Assembly (NCBI GenBank): GCA_024345305.1
Contig: BRON01000010.1
Span: 992,001 to 1,056,000, forward strand
Origin: Mrakia gelida
Taxonomy: Eukaryota > Basidiomycota > Tremellomycetes > Cystofilobasidiales > Mrakiaceae
Length of the DNA stretch: 64,000 nt
Direction: 5' to 3'
Positions 36,146-51,535 of this stretch are shown here, in pieces (position 1 is the stretch's first letter; each line of letters begins with the position of its first letter). A program made the translations under genes and the position numbers. A model generated the notes under the pieces. The model made no database searches, was not told the origin of the DNA, and saw only the letters and a program-made list of their open reading frames with translations.

Positions 36146-36917
36146 TTACCAGACTGCTGGCTTGACTCCAGGGATCTTCCCACGACAGGCGTCCAGGCGG
36201 AATTGGATCTGCGGATAGCGAACGAGCGAACGAAGCGAGAGATCAGGTCAGGATGGGAAGGAGACGAAGAGAGGAGGGAGGGAGGAGAAAGGCAAAGAGA
36301 GAGGCGAAAGGAGGAGAGACGACGTACCCTCGACAGCTTGAACTCCCGGTTGATTCCTGGTTTCCGAGACGAGCGAGAGCGGCAAGAGAAGAGAAGGAGG
36401 TGAGAGGATGGTCAGTTCTGCGATCTACTACCTTCAGTACCCTACGACGAAGCGTCTCTGCTCCCTCCCTCGAAGCTCAACCCCCTCCCTTCAACCAAAG
36501 CCGTTTCGTTCAAACTCACCACCCGCCTTCCCCGTCTTGACACAAATCGTCTTCACCTGCGTGGGTGTCGAGTTCTTCGGCATCCTATGAATGGCCTGCT
36601 GAGCTCTCGTTCGAATGGTATCCGGGAGGGTCTCGTTCCTAGCGACGAAGAGGTAAGCTCGTCGAATGACCTCGGATCGCTCGAACAGTTGACGACGCTT
36701 CATGTCCCGGATCGAGATGTTTCGGATTCCGACTCGGCCTGGATATGAATGGAACGAGGGGTGGGGGGGGGGAGAGGGGGTGGGGTGGTTAGTTCGAGAG
36801 AAAGAGAGAGGAAGGGACGATGGGTTGCAAGGGAGGAAGGAGGCAAGAAGGGAAGGGAGAGAGAGAGCTGAACGAACCATTCTGGTACATCGTTCCGAGA
36901 GCTTGAGTTAGGAACAT
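36146..36917 (-). CDS. MRP2: mitochondrial small-subunit ribosomal protein uS14m (Mrp2)
   Basis: uS14 family protein of the mitochondrial ribosome, sitting in the head of the small subunit. The start MFLTQALGTMYQNG at 36917 forms the first exon. It is followed by RVGIRNISIRDMKRRQLFER, YLFVARNETLPDTIRTRAQQ, IHRMPKNSTPTQVKTICVKT and GKAGG. A short exon GINREFKLSR and a last exon IQFRLDACRGKIPGVKPAVW with TAA at 36146-36148 complete it. The VCTGR-GV-REF-LSR and R-A--G-IPGV-KA-W signatures are those of uS14. The bacterial-type zinc cysteines are absent, as usual for mitochondrial forms with a long N-terminus. It is head to head with the proteasome gene, 224 bp apart. Confidence 0.92.
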
Positions 36918-37141
36918 GGTGAAGGAGATGAGGTGGGTCCTGGTCCGAAGGAGAGGGTTTGAAGAGTGGGCTGGACGTTGAAGAGAAGCAGGAAGGGAAG
37001 GGAGAACAGAAGAGGTTGACCTTTGCGATTCTCGTTTCGCGGAGACAATTCGATTCGAGTCGCTGCCTTGCCCTTCTTTAGCTCTTTCTCTCTCACCCCA
37101 TACCCTCTCTTAAACCTTTCTCATTTCTCTCTCCTCTAGTC
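36918..37141. promoter_or_regulatory. bidirectional promoter between uS14m and proteasome alpha-1
   Basis: Only 224 bp separate the two start codons, so the promoters and leaders must be shared or overlapping. The right half is T/C-rich up to CCTCTAGTC before the proteasome ATG. I do not recognise a proteasome-associated control element by eye. Confidence 0.55.
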
Positions 37142-39357
37142 ATGGTAAGTTCGATCTCCCTTGCGATGCGAAGATCTCGAGAGAAGAGGACGAGACGAGT
37201 CGCTGACCTTCGTTCGTTCGTTCGCACCACCTCATCTCCACGTCCTTCTCCTTCCTTCCCTCCCTCCCTCCATCTCCCTCCCTCGAATGGATCTTAGTTC
37301 CGAAACTCTTACGATTCCGACAGTACAACTTTCTCGCCGCAGGGAAGGTAGGTTTCCGATAGCTTCGGTTTCTGCTGGGCAAAGAGGGAGGGACGGGAGA
37401 GACGAAGAAGGAGAGCGAGCTCGGTGAAGCTGACTTTCCATCTCTCTTCGATCTTGGTTCGATCAGGCTGCATCAGGTGAGCCGCGTGTCTATACCGAAT
37501 AGAGCAAACAGGGAGAACTTAGCTGACATCTATCTTACTCTCGGTTGGAAATCAGGTCGAGTACGCTCTCGAGGCTGTCAAGCAGGGATCAGCAGCCGTT
37601 GGGTTGAGGTCAAAGACGCACGCTATCCTTCTCGCTCTCAAGGTCAGTACGGCTCGCGTCGCTTCGTTGATCTGGCTTGGAGAGGTTGCTGGGCAGTAGA
37701 TGAGTGCATAGGGAGTCGCATGGTGGCTTTGGGTGGCTCGAGGAGTGTGGGAGATGGAGCGAAGGAGAGGAGGGGAAGGGGAAGGAGGACCACAAGCGCT
37801 CGACGTGGACCTCACCTTCCCTTCCATCTCTCCTTCGACACGGGACGAGTCGTTCTCCTTCGACTTCTCGTCGCATGTATACGAGATTCCACAGAGCCTG
37901 CCTCCAGCGTCTCCTGAACCCCCATCCTCCAACAACCCACACCCCTCGTCTCCCACCCATCGAACCCTCAGCTCACCTTCGCTGACCTCACACCTCCTTC
38001 CCTCCTCCTCCCTCCACTCAGCGATCAACGGGAGAGCTCGCCGCCTACCAGCAGAAGATGTTCCGAATAGACGATCACGTAGGAATTGCCATCGCAGGTC
38101 TCACTTCAGATGCTAGGGTTCTCTCGTACGTTGAGCTCCATCTCCCTTCTCCTTCCTTCGAGCTCCAGAGATCGCGCCTCGAGCTGACCTCTCCCTCCTC
38201 TCTCCACCTCTCGATCTTCTTCTTCTTATTTGCAGCAACTTCATGCGACAGCAGGCTATGTCTTCGAAGATGCTGTTGGATCGACCTATCCCCGTGAACA
38301 GGATCGTGGGAGCTATCTCGGACAGTGAGTGTTCAGCTTCGAGCTCGTTCTTCCTCCCCTCCACCTCAGACCGCTCCTCCCCTCGAGCTGCTTCGCTCGT
38401 GGTGACGACGTCTTCTTATTCGGAGTCGCTCTGGAAGGACTGCTTTCGTTCGAAGTCGCTGACCTTCCACCCCCTCATCCCTCGTCTCCTCGCGTCCCTT
38501 CGTTCCTCCCTCCCCTCCAGAGGCTCAGGTCAACACTCAGATCTACGGTCGACGTCCTTACGGAGTTGGGTTCTTGGTGATTGGATCGGATGTACGTCTC
38601 TCGTCCCTTTTCTGTCCTCTCATCTTCCTCCATGAAGTCCCTCGAGCTCGTTTGGGGACTCGTTCGCTCGTCGAGCTCAAGCTCACCACCCTCCCTCCCT
38701 CCTCCCCTTCGTTCGCCTTCACCAGGACCTCGGACCCCATCTCTACGAGTTCTCCCCCGCCGGGAACTCCTTCGAATACTACGCCATGTCCATCGGAGCT
38801 CGATCCCAATCGGCAAAGACCTACCTTGAGAAGGAGTACCTCTCGTTCCCTGATGGTGAGTCGTCTCGTCCTTTTCTTCTCTCGCTCCCGTCTCCTCGTC
38901 CCCTCTCCCCGTCCCACCCACCTCCTCCTTCCCATCCAACCCCCACGGGCCACCTCGACCACTCTCATACTGACTCCTCCCTCTCCTACCCTCCCACCCA
39001 CCCACAGCAACCCTCCCCGAACTAATCCACCACGGTCTCCTAGCCCTCCGCGAAACCCTCCAGCAAGACAAAGATCTCACCCCTCTCAACACCTCCATCG
39101 GAATCATCGGGCCCATCTGCGAGGAGGAACCCATCCCTTCCCAGCCCGCTAAAGGGGCGTTCAGGATCGTTGAAGGAGAGGGGGTGAAGGTGTTTTTGGA
39201 GAGGTTGCCTGAGAAGACGGGTGGGGGGTTGGCGAATAGACCGTTCCAGGAGGATGCGCCTGTGGTTGCGGCGGCGCCTGTTGGTGGGGGGGAGGCTGCT
39301 GGAGGGGAGGTGCCGGTCCCTGGGGCGGGAGAGGGGGATGTGGCGATGCAGGAGTAG
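37142..39357 (+). CDS. PRE5: 20S proteasome subunit alpha-1 (alpha6, Pre5 type)
   Basis: Alpha-ring subunit of the 20S proteasome. The first coding exon is the ATG alone (37142-37144), directly followed by GTAAGT. Exon 2 (37298-37347) gives [17 protein letters not shown] 10-nt exon (37467-37476) completes RLHQ, and the next exon starts [17 protein letters not shown]. Together they form the alpha-subunit N-terminal signature. Later exons give [78 protein letters not shown] and [15 protein letters not shown]. The tail after [18 protein letters not shown] is an Ala/Gly/Pro-rich extension ending GDVAMQE before TAG at 39355. Alpha subunits are not proteolytic, so no catalytic Thr is expected. Confidence 0.94.
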
Positions 39358-39824
39358 ATAGAGGGATGGAGAGAGAGGAGGGGGATTTGATGAGCTTCGT
39401 TTTCTTTGTTCCGTTCGTTCTGGGTTGGGGATGAGGAGGGTGAGAGCGAGACCGAGACTCACGAAGGAGCAGCAAGGTCTTCGACTCAAGCAGCTTCTGC
39501 AGCTCGATCTGTGGACGCGAAAACGGTTCGCTCGACGAAGAAAAACAGACCGACCTCGACGCGTTCGAAATCACCTCTCTCCCTCTTCTTTCGCCCTCTC
39601 CTTCCTCACCGTCCTCTCACCCAACTCCCTCCTTCGCTACCATCTTCCCAAAGTCTGTGCTCCCCTCTTGTCTCGCATGATCTCGCAGAGTCAACAAACG
39701 CTTTCTTCTCCTTTTTCCCGCCGCGTTCCCCGTTTCAGCATCTCGTTCCCTCGCTTCCTTGCTTCCTTGCTTCCCTCAACCACCACCCACCCCTCCTCCC
39801 ATTCATTCCCCTTTCTACCCAGCT
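39358..39824. promoter_or_regulatory. 3' flank of PRE5 and upstream region of F-box paralog B
   Basis: 467 bp with no gene. The part before 39825 is pyrimidine-rich, typical of leaders here. Confidence 0.35.
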
Positions 39825-41343
39825 ATGGCGACGAAAGAAAGCGAAGCTCGTCTCACAGGAGCTCTAGCCAAATTCCCTTTGGAGGTTTGGGATCTGTGAG
39901 TGGGCGACGGTCTTCGTTCCAGTTTGGAAGGAGAGAGAGCTGAATCTGACGAGGAACCTGAGAATGGGATGTGTTCGAGCAGAATCGTCTCGGTTGATTC
40001 TGATTTGGAGGTGAGTTGAGTGAGCTTGGAACGAAACGAAAGAGCGGCAGGGAGGGGAGGACGCGTCGAAGCTGAGCTGAGCTTGCTTTGAGTTGTTTGT
40101 CGGTTTAGTTGCGAGATCATCTCGCTTTGGCTGGGACTTGTCGCTACTTCAGAGGTTGTTATCGAGATGGTGAGTCGGTTTGAAGGGGGGGGAAGAGGAG
40201 GAGAAGGAGGGAGAAGGGAGGAGGGAGAAATGCCGTAACGAGTTCGAAGGGTCGAGGAGGGGGTTTGACTGATTCGAGCGTTCTCTCTGCCTGTCTTTTG
40301 GGATTCTGGATGGTCTTCAGTCGTCTTCCAGGTACGTGCTCGGCCCTCAGAAGATGCAGAGACGAAGGGAGCGAGCGAACAAATGGCTCTCAAAACTCGA
40401 CGACGCGTCTGACTTTCCCCTCCCTTCCCTCTCACAGGTCCTTTTCCAACCCACCTTCCCCTCTCCCACCTCCAACAGCTACTCCTCTTCCGTCCTCATC
40501 TCCCCCTCCGGCCACCCCTACCCCGAACGACCTCTCGAGAGACCCCTCGGCCCTCTCACTCGCTCCCTCTCCTCCGCACGTCGCATCTTCTCCTCCTCCC
40601 TTCCTCTCGTCGGTGCCGGAGAATGGGATGGGTGGGCTCTCACTCGAGAGGAGTACGAGGCGAATCAGCTCGTTTCCAAGGGAATGGAGGAGGAGCTTGA
40701 GTGCGCTTTGAGAGAGTTTTGGAGGACGAAGCCGGTCGAGTGGAACGAGGAGGTTGAGAGTGTTCTGGGACCGATGATTGAGGGGATGAAGGAGGAGGAG
40801 AAGGAAGAGTTTAGAAAGGAGTGCTTGAGGACTATGGAAGAGGAGACGAGGCCGGAGGAGGTGAGGGGGTTGAGGAGGGTTCATGGGTGAGTGGGAGAGA
40901 CGCGTCGCGTTTTGAACGATTGATCGATGCTGACGTCGGATCTTGTGTCGCTGCTTTCAGACTTGTTCCCGAAGACATGAATGCAGCAGTGAAGGTTCTC
41001 TACGACCGTTGGCCGTCTGTTTGGAGAAGGAAGGTAGCTGAAGTCGTCAACCCGTGAGTTTGAGTCGTCTCCCTTGTCGGCGACGCGTCCTTTGCGTCCA
41101 TTTTGGCCCGTGACCTGACGCCGAATCACCTCCACGCTTCTCTGACTCTACAGGTCGGCCGACTCGGACGATGAAAACGGCACTCCCGACGAGAATCGCT
41201 TCGCCGGACCTCTCGACGTCTCGTCAGTCAACTCTCAGCTCGCGTTCTTCCAGTTGAGTTCGTTCTCTGACGCTCTTCTCGAAACGAAAACGGCATCCCC
41301 AGCTTATCCACCCTCTTCTTTGCTTTCCTCTCGGACGGTTTAG
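39825..41343 (+). CDS. F-box protein paralog B, lacking the C-terminal module
   Basis: Close relative of paralog A. The start MATKESEARLTGALAKFPLE at 39825 runs straight into the F-box: FPLEVWDL, IVSVDSDLE, LRDHLALAGTCRYFRGCYRD, and the shared 11-nt micro-exon at 40321-40331 (VVFQ). Next come VLFQPTFPSPTSNSYSSSV, ARRIFSSSLPLVGAGEWDGW (family block), a Glu-rich helical stretch, and LYDRWPSVWRRKVAEVV. Paralog A continues here into YKVTDREL and HGG-GH. Paralog B instead splices to an unrelated acidic segment (SADSDDENGTPDENRFAGPL) and ends SSLLSSRTV at TAG 41341. It also lacks the basic head before the F-box. Splice phases agree throughout, so it may still be expressed as a shorter protein. It faces paralog C tail to tail. 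Confidence 0.68.
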
Positions 41344-41710
41344 GTTTTGTTCGAGCTAGAGTAGCCCGAGTCGTCGCAGGTTTAATGGCAGTCGAGTTGC
41401 GAGCTGAACGAAGTTGCCTCTGCGACGCCCAGCCGGTCGGAAAGAAGCGAAGCTACGAATAACATACTACAGACACGTCCTCCACTACTACTCCTCCGCT
41501 CCTCAAGGCGAAGTGTCTTCGCCCGCCCCGAACCACGGGGTCTCCCTCTCCAACAGAGCTGCATTCGACCGTGCGGCCTCCTCCCTCTTCGCGGAAGCTT
41601 TGTTCCCCCTTCCGAGAAGACTGTGGAGAAGAAGGAAGGGAAAAAAGGAGAAAGGTGTCAGCTAGAAGAGTGCGACGAAGGAAGACGGGAGAGGAAGAAA
41701 AGAGGCACGA

Positions 41711-43669
41711 ACGCGTCGTTCTTCGCTCGAGTCGCGCGAGCCTTGAGCTTCCGGGCTTCGAGTTTGGCGCTGGAAGGGGAGCAAGGCGAAACCAGAGGAA
41801 GAGGAAAAGGGAAGGGAGGATCAGCCTCAGGAGGTGAAGCACTGAGAGAAACGCGTCGAGTCGGCGGGGTCGAGCGAAAACTCACACGTGTTGCTCATGA
41901 CCTCCAACACCACCGTGGGAGCGAAGGGAGAGCCTCGACGGCCGCCTTGGAGTAGTACTTGGTAGCCTTGTTTAGATACTGCGGAAGTGTTGAGAGGAGG
42001 ATGAGTTGAGTTCGAGCTCGAGCTCGACGACGAAAAGGAGACGAGAAGAACGAACTGATGGAGGATCTCGTTCCTTCAAGCCCAGGAGCTCTCGATCGGT
42101 AAGCTTGTACTTCTCCTTGGCGTCCTGCAGTCTCGAAAGGCAAGATGTCGAGTCAGCGAGGGAGAGAAGAAAAGGGGAAACGAGGGGGGAAGACTCGCCT
42201 TTCGGCTCACGCTTGGAGCCAAAACGATCCTCGAGACCGTCTCTCGCCAGGAGCTAGGCCACGGGTCGTAGAGCCGGTTTGCTGAAAAGCGAACGAGTCC
42301 GTAAGTCGGTCCGGTCATCCAGCCGTAGACGTTGGGTTTCAGACCGATATGGTAGGGCAGTAGGCTTTGGGAGGAGAAGGTCAAGGTCAGGACGGACGCG
42401 ACGCGGTCAAACGGAAAGGAGAACGACACTCACCCGAGGGCGTCCTGAAGAGCGTACTCCTGGTTCCTCCGATCCAGCTCGTCTTCACGCATGAAGCTTC
42501 TCGTCTGTTCCTGCTTCTGCTCTTCCTTCTTCCTCTTGGGCCTCGAAGCGACCCGCACCCACTCGGACGCGATCTCTCTCTCCTCGTACTTGGTGAGCTT
42601 GAGCGGACGCTTCTTCCAGTAGTCGTCAAGGTCGTTCTGCAACGATTGCTTTTGCTGAACAAGCCGGTCACTCTCCTCGAAGTCGTGTCGAGTAAGACCC
42701 CAGCCCTCCCAGCCTCCTGCTCCGACGAGGGACCTTCCCGAAGAAAAGATGCGTCGACCGTCGTTGAAGCTCCGTTGACACGGTCTGTTGTCGTCTCTGC
42801 TATTGGAGCATGGGTAGACACTTCCACTCTCCCCGAACTCCACCTCGGACGTCCGGTCAGAGATGTGAGGGAAGGCGGCTTGGAAGAGAACCTGGGAAGA
42901 ACGAAGGGGATGGCAGGAAGGGAAAGAAGGTCAGCTCGCGCCAATTTTTAGGGAGCGCACTTGATGGTGCGTCGGCTGAGCTTCAACGAGAAGCGTGCGA
43001 AGATGATCTACCCGAAACACGACTGGAAGATGGGGAGAAAGAAGGAAATGGAGGTCAGCGAACTGGGCGAGGGATCGTCGCGAAGGGATCTCGAGCTGCT
43101 CTGAACGAACCATCTCGATAGCAAGTTCTAAAGTAGCGGCAAGTTCCAGCGAGAGCGAGATGGTCTAGAAGCTGGAGAAGGAGAGTAAGGTCGGATCAGA
43201 AATAAAGTCAGCGACGAGAAGTAAGACGAAGCTTTCATCGAGGAGTCGAGCTCATCAGCCCTCCTTCCCTCCTTCGCCCTTCTTCCCCTCCTTTCACGCC
43301 GCACTCACGTCCAGATCTGAGTCGACAGAGATGATCCTGTTGAGCCGAATGAAAGGAAGGTGATCAGTCCACGTTCACGTCCTCGAGAGGAGAGGAACAG
43401 ACTCACAAATCGAGAACTTCGACGGGGAATCGACCGAGCGGATCGTCTCCTTCCTTCCACTGCTTCAGGTCCTTCCAAACGGGAACGATCTTCTCCAGAG
43501 GCTTCTTCACTTTCTTCTTGACGGGCTCCTCGACTTCGTCTTCGGGGTAGTCGTTCCTGGTGGCGATATCCTGGGCCTCGCTCGCGTCGAAGGGAGGAGG
43601 GAGGGAGGGAGGGAAAGAAAGGTCGCACTCTTTTAAAAGCTGGGTTTAGTTCTCCCTGTCCGTTGACAT
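41711..43669 (-). pseudogene. F-box protein paralog C, probably decaying
   Basis: Third copy of the family. The body is easy to follow: WKDLKQWKEGDDPLGRFPVE, IISVDSDLD, LLDHLALAGTCRYFRTCYRD, the 11-nt micro-exon at 43012-43022, VLFQAAFPHISDRTSEVEFG, RRIFSSGRSLVGAGGWEGWG, YDPWPSSWRETVSRIVLAPS, KEKYKLTDRELLGLKERD, a KYYSKAAVEAL stretch, and KLEARKLKARATRAKN. Four faults are visible. The only in-frame ATGs upstream of the F-box (43669 and 43714) run into TAA at 43646-43648. The intron after APSVSRK has a GC donor (GCGAGT, 42193-42198) where paralog A has GTGAGT. A 2-nt deletion near 41930, relative to paralog A, shifts the frame between AAVEAL and LSLRSHGGVGGHEQH. The acidic Tyr-rich tail is missing. 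Alternatively, a rare splicing pattern or assembly errors could explain part of this. Confidence 0.6.
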
Positions 43670-43714
43670 GGTAACGAGCGAGAGAGCGAGTGCGAATAGA
43701 GCTAGCAGTTGCAT

Positions 43715-44217
43715 GTTGTTAAGCTCGGAACCTATCCAGGTCTAGGAGTGGAGTTGCGATGGTGGTGGACGAAGGGGAAAAAAAACGACGGACCTCTGCC
43801 CCAACGACTCTGTCGAGAGGGGTCGTTTTGCTATCTTTTGCCGTCCGCCTGTTTGGTCTCGGAAGGAAGCAAGATTGAGAGGGGTCAGCAGGAACTCCGA
43901 GGCATGTGGGAGTGCGGGGAAAAGACGACGTACGAAAGAAAGGAAGGGACAAGTTCCGACGCGTCTCGTTGTCCGTTCCGCCATCCTCTCTCGTCGAGCG
44001 AGCAGCAATCAAGGTAAGATCATATCTAATCAGAGCCAACAAGAACATAGTAGTAAGAAATCGTCGTAGAAAAGGAAAAGGTAGATAAGGAGGAGCGTCT
44101 AGGCAGCGAATTGTTGGAAGCGCGACGCAGAGAGACGAGACGTGATGGGAAACAAGGAGGGAGAGAGAGAAGGGAACGAAAGACGATGCGAGATGGAGAG
44201 AGATAGAGAGCGGAAGT
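43715..44217. other. intergenic region between paralog C and ISWI
   Basis: About 500 bp with no supported gene. It would hold the former promoter of paralog C and the 3' flank of ISWI. Confidence 0.35.
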
Positions 44218-50128
<5,911 letters not shown>

Positions 50129-51535
50129 GATGGATGGGCTCTCTAGGGATGTAGAGGAGAGACCGACGGGATGGATGGACGGACGGAAGGGAAGGGGGAA
50201 GGGAGGGAAAAAGGAGAAGGTCGTGGATGGAGGGGAGGAATTGGAGGAGGAGGGAAGAGGGTGGGGTCGACGACGCAGCGTCCATTTCGCTGGCTTGAAC
50301 TCCCGTTGATACAGCCGTCTGTACGAGGAGCTCGGGTTCGGAAGACGTCGATAGCTGGAGAAAAACGAACTCGGAAGGGTTAGAATCGAAGAAAGAGAAA
50401 GATCTGCCTTAAATGAGTCGAGAACGCGTCTCGGAGCCCGAGCCTCAACTCGGAAGAGCAAAGAAAACCGCTTGAGGGCCAGGGAAGTGAGATAAATTGG
50501 AAGGTTTCTATCTCTGAATGTAATTCGGATACATAGCCGGAAGATCTATTGAAGTTAGAGGCTCGGAAATCGATCTCAGCGACCTCAACCCATCGAAAAC
50601 GACGACGCCTGTCTCCCAAACCCGAACGGATCGAAGAGCGCGTTCTTCGAGTGGGAAATCGTCCCAGAGCCTCGATCCGAGTCTCAAATCACGACGGAGA
50701 CGCGACGAAGGGAAGAAGCTGTAGAAAATGAAGTTCCGAGGCGGTCAGCTCGACTGACCTGGTTGACCTTGAAGAGACTTGACGAGGAGCGCTGGCCGAC
50801 GCTGGTTCAAGCGGTTTGAGTCCTCGCAGGGACTGTGAAAAGAGAGGTGAGACAGCAGGATCAAAGTCAAGAAGAACGAGGGAGGCTGAAGATAGCATGA
50901 GGAAAAACACAGCTCGTCGTCGAACACGAACGTGTCGCGACGGCGTCGAGAGAATCACGACCGCCGCTCTCGATCTCTCTCTCTTCCAACGCTACCAGAA
51001 GTCCAGAAATTAGACCCAGCAGCAGATAGAGACGGGCGCAGGCAGAGGACTGCAGCAGACATCGGAATGACTTCGAAGAACGACGACGGCAACAGCACGA
51101 CGCGTTCGAGATCTCGTCTTCTTCTGCTTCTCGCTCTCTCTCTCCCCTTCGAACCCTCGACTTCCCTTCCCTCAACCCGACCAGCTCCTCGACCATCCTC
51201 TTCGCCCACTGTGTTATGAGAATCCGCTTTTTTATCCAACAAGAAGAGAACAGAAACCTCCAGCTCCAACGCGAGGGGTCGAGCACCATGATTCAGGTCT
51301 CTTCCCCTTCCTCTCTTCAAGCCTACACAGTCTCCTCCTCCTCCTCGACCAGCACACCAGCGGCCAACCAACGCTCTACACATCTCACAGCTTTGTTTTT
51401 GTTTCATTTCGTTTGAGTTCGTTTCGAGGAGGGAGGGGGGGGAGGGAGGACTGAGGGGAGCGAGAGGGAGGGTGGGATGAGGATTTCGTTCTTCGTCGAG
51501 CGAGAGAAAGGTGGGTGAACTCACGAGTTCGAACG
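50129..51535. other. 1.4-kb intergenic region
   Basis: Between the ISWI start and the stop of the Q/RGG-rich gene. Frames near 50130-50460 and 50690-51290 stay open in places, but they give low-complexity Arg/Ser translations and no shared motif. The ISWI promoter and leader should lie next to 50129. I see no RNA gene. Confidence 0.4.

Noticed and set aside
43646..43714. Separate 22-aa secreted peptide gene upstream of paralog C
   Set aside because: Too short to support, in frame with the degraded F-box gene and better explained as its damaged leader or chance.
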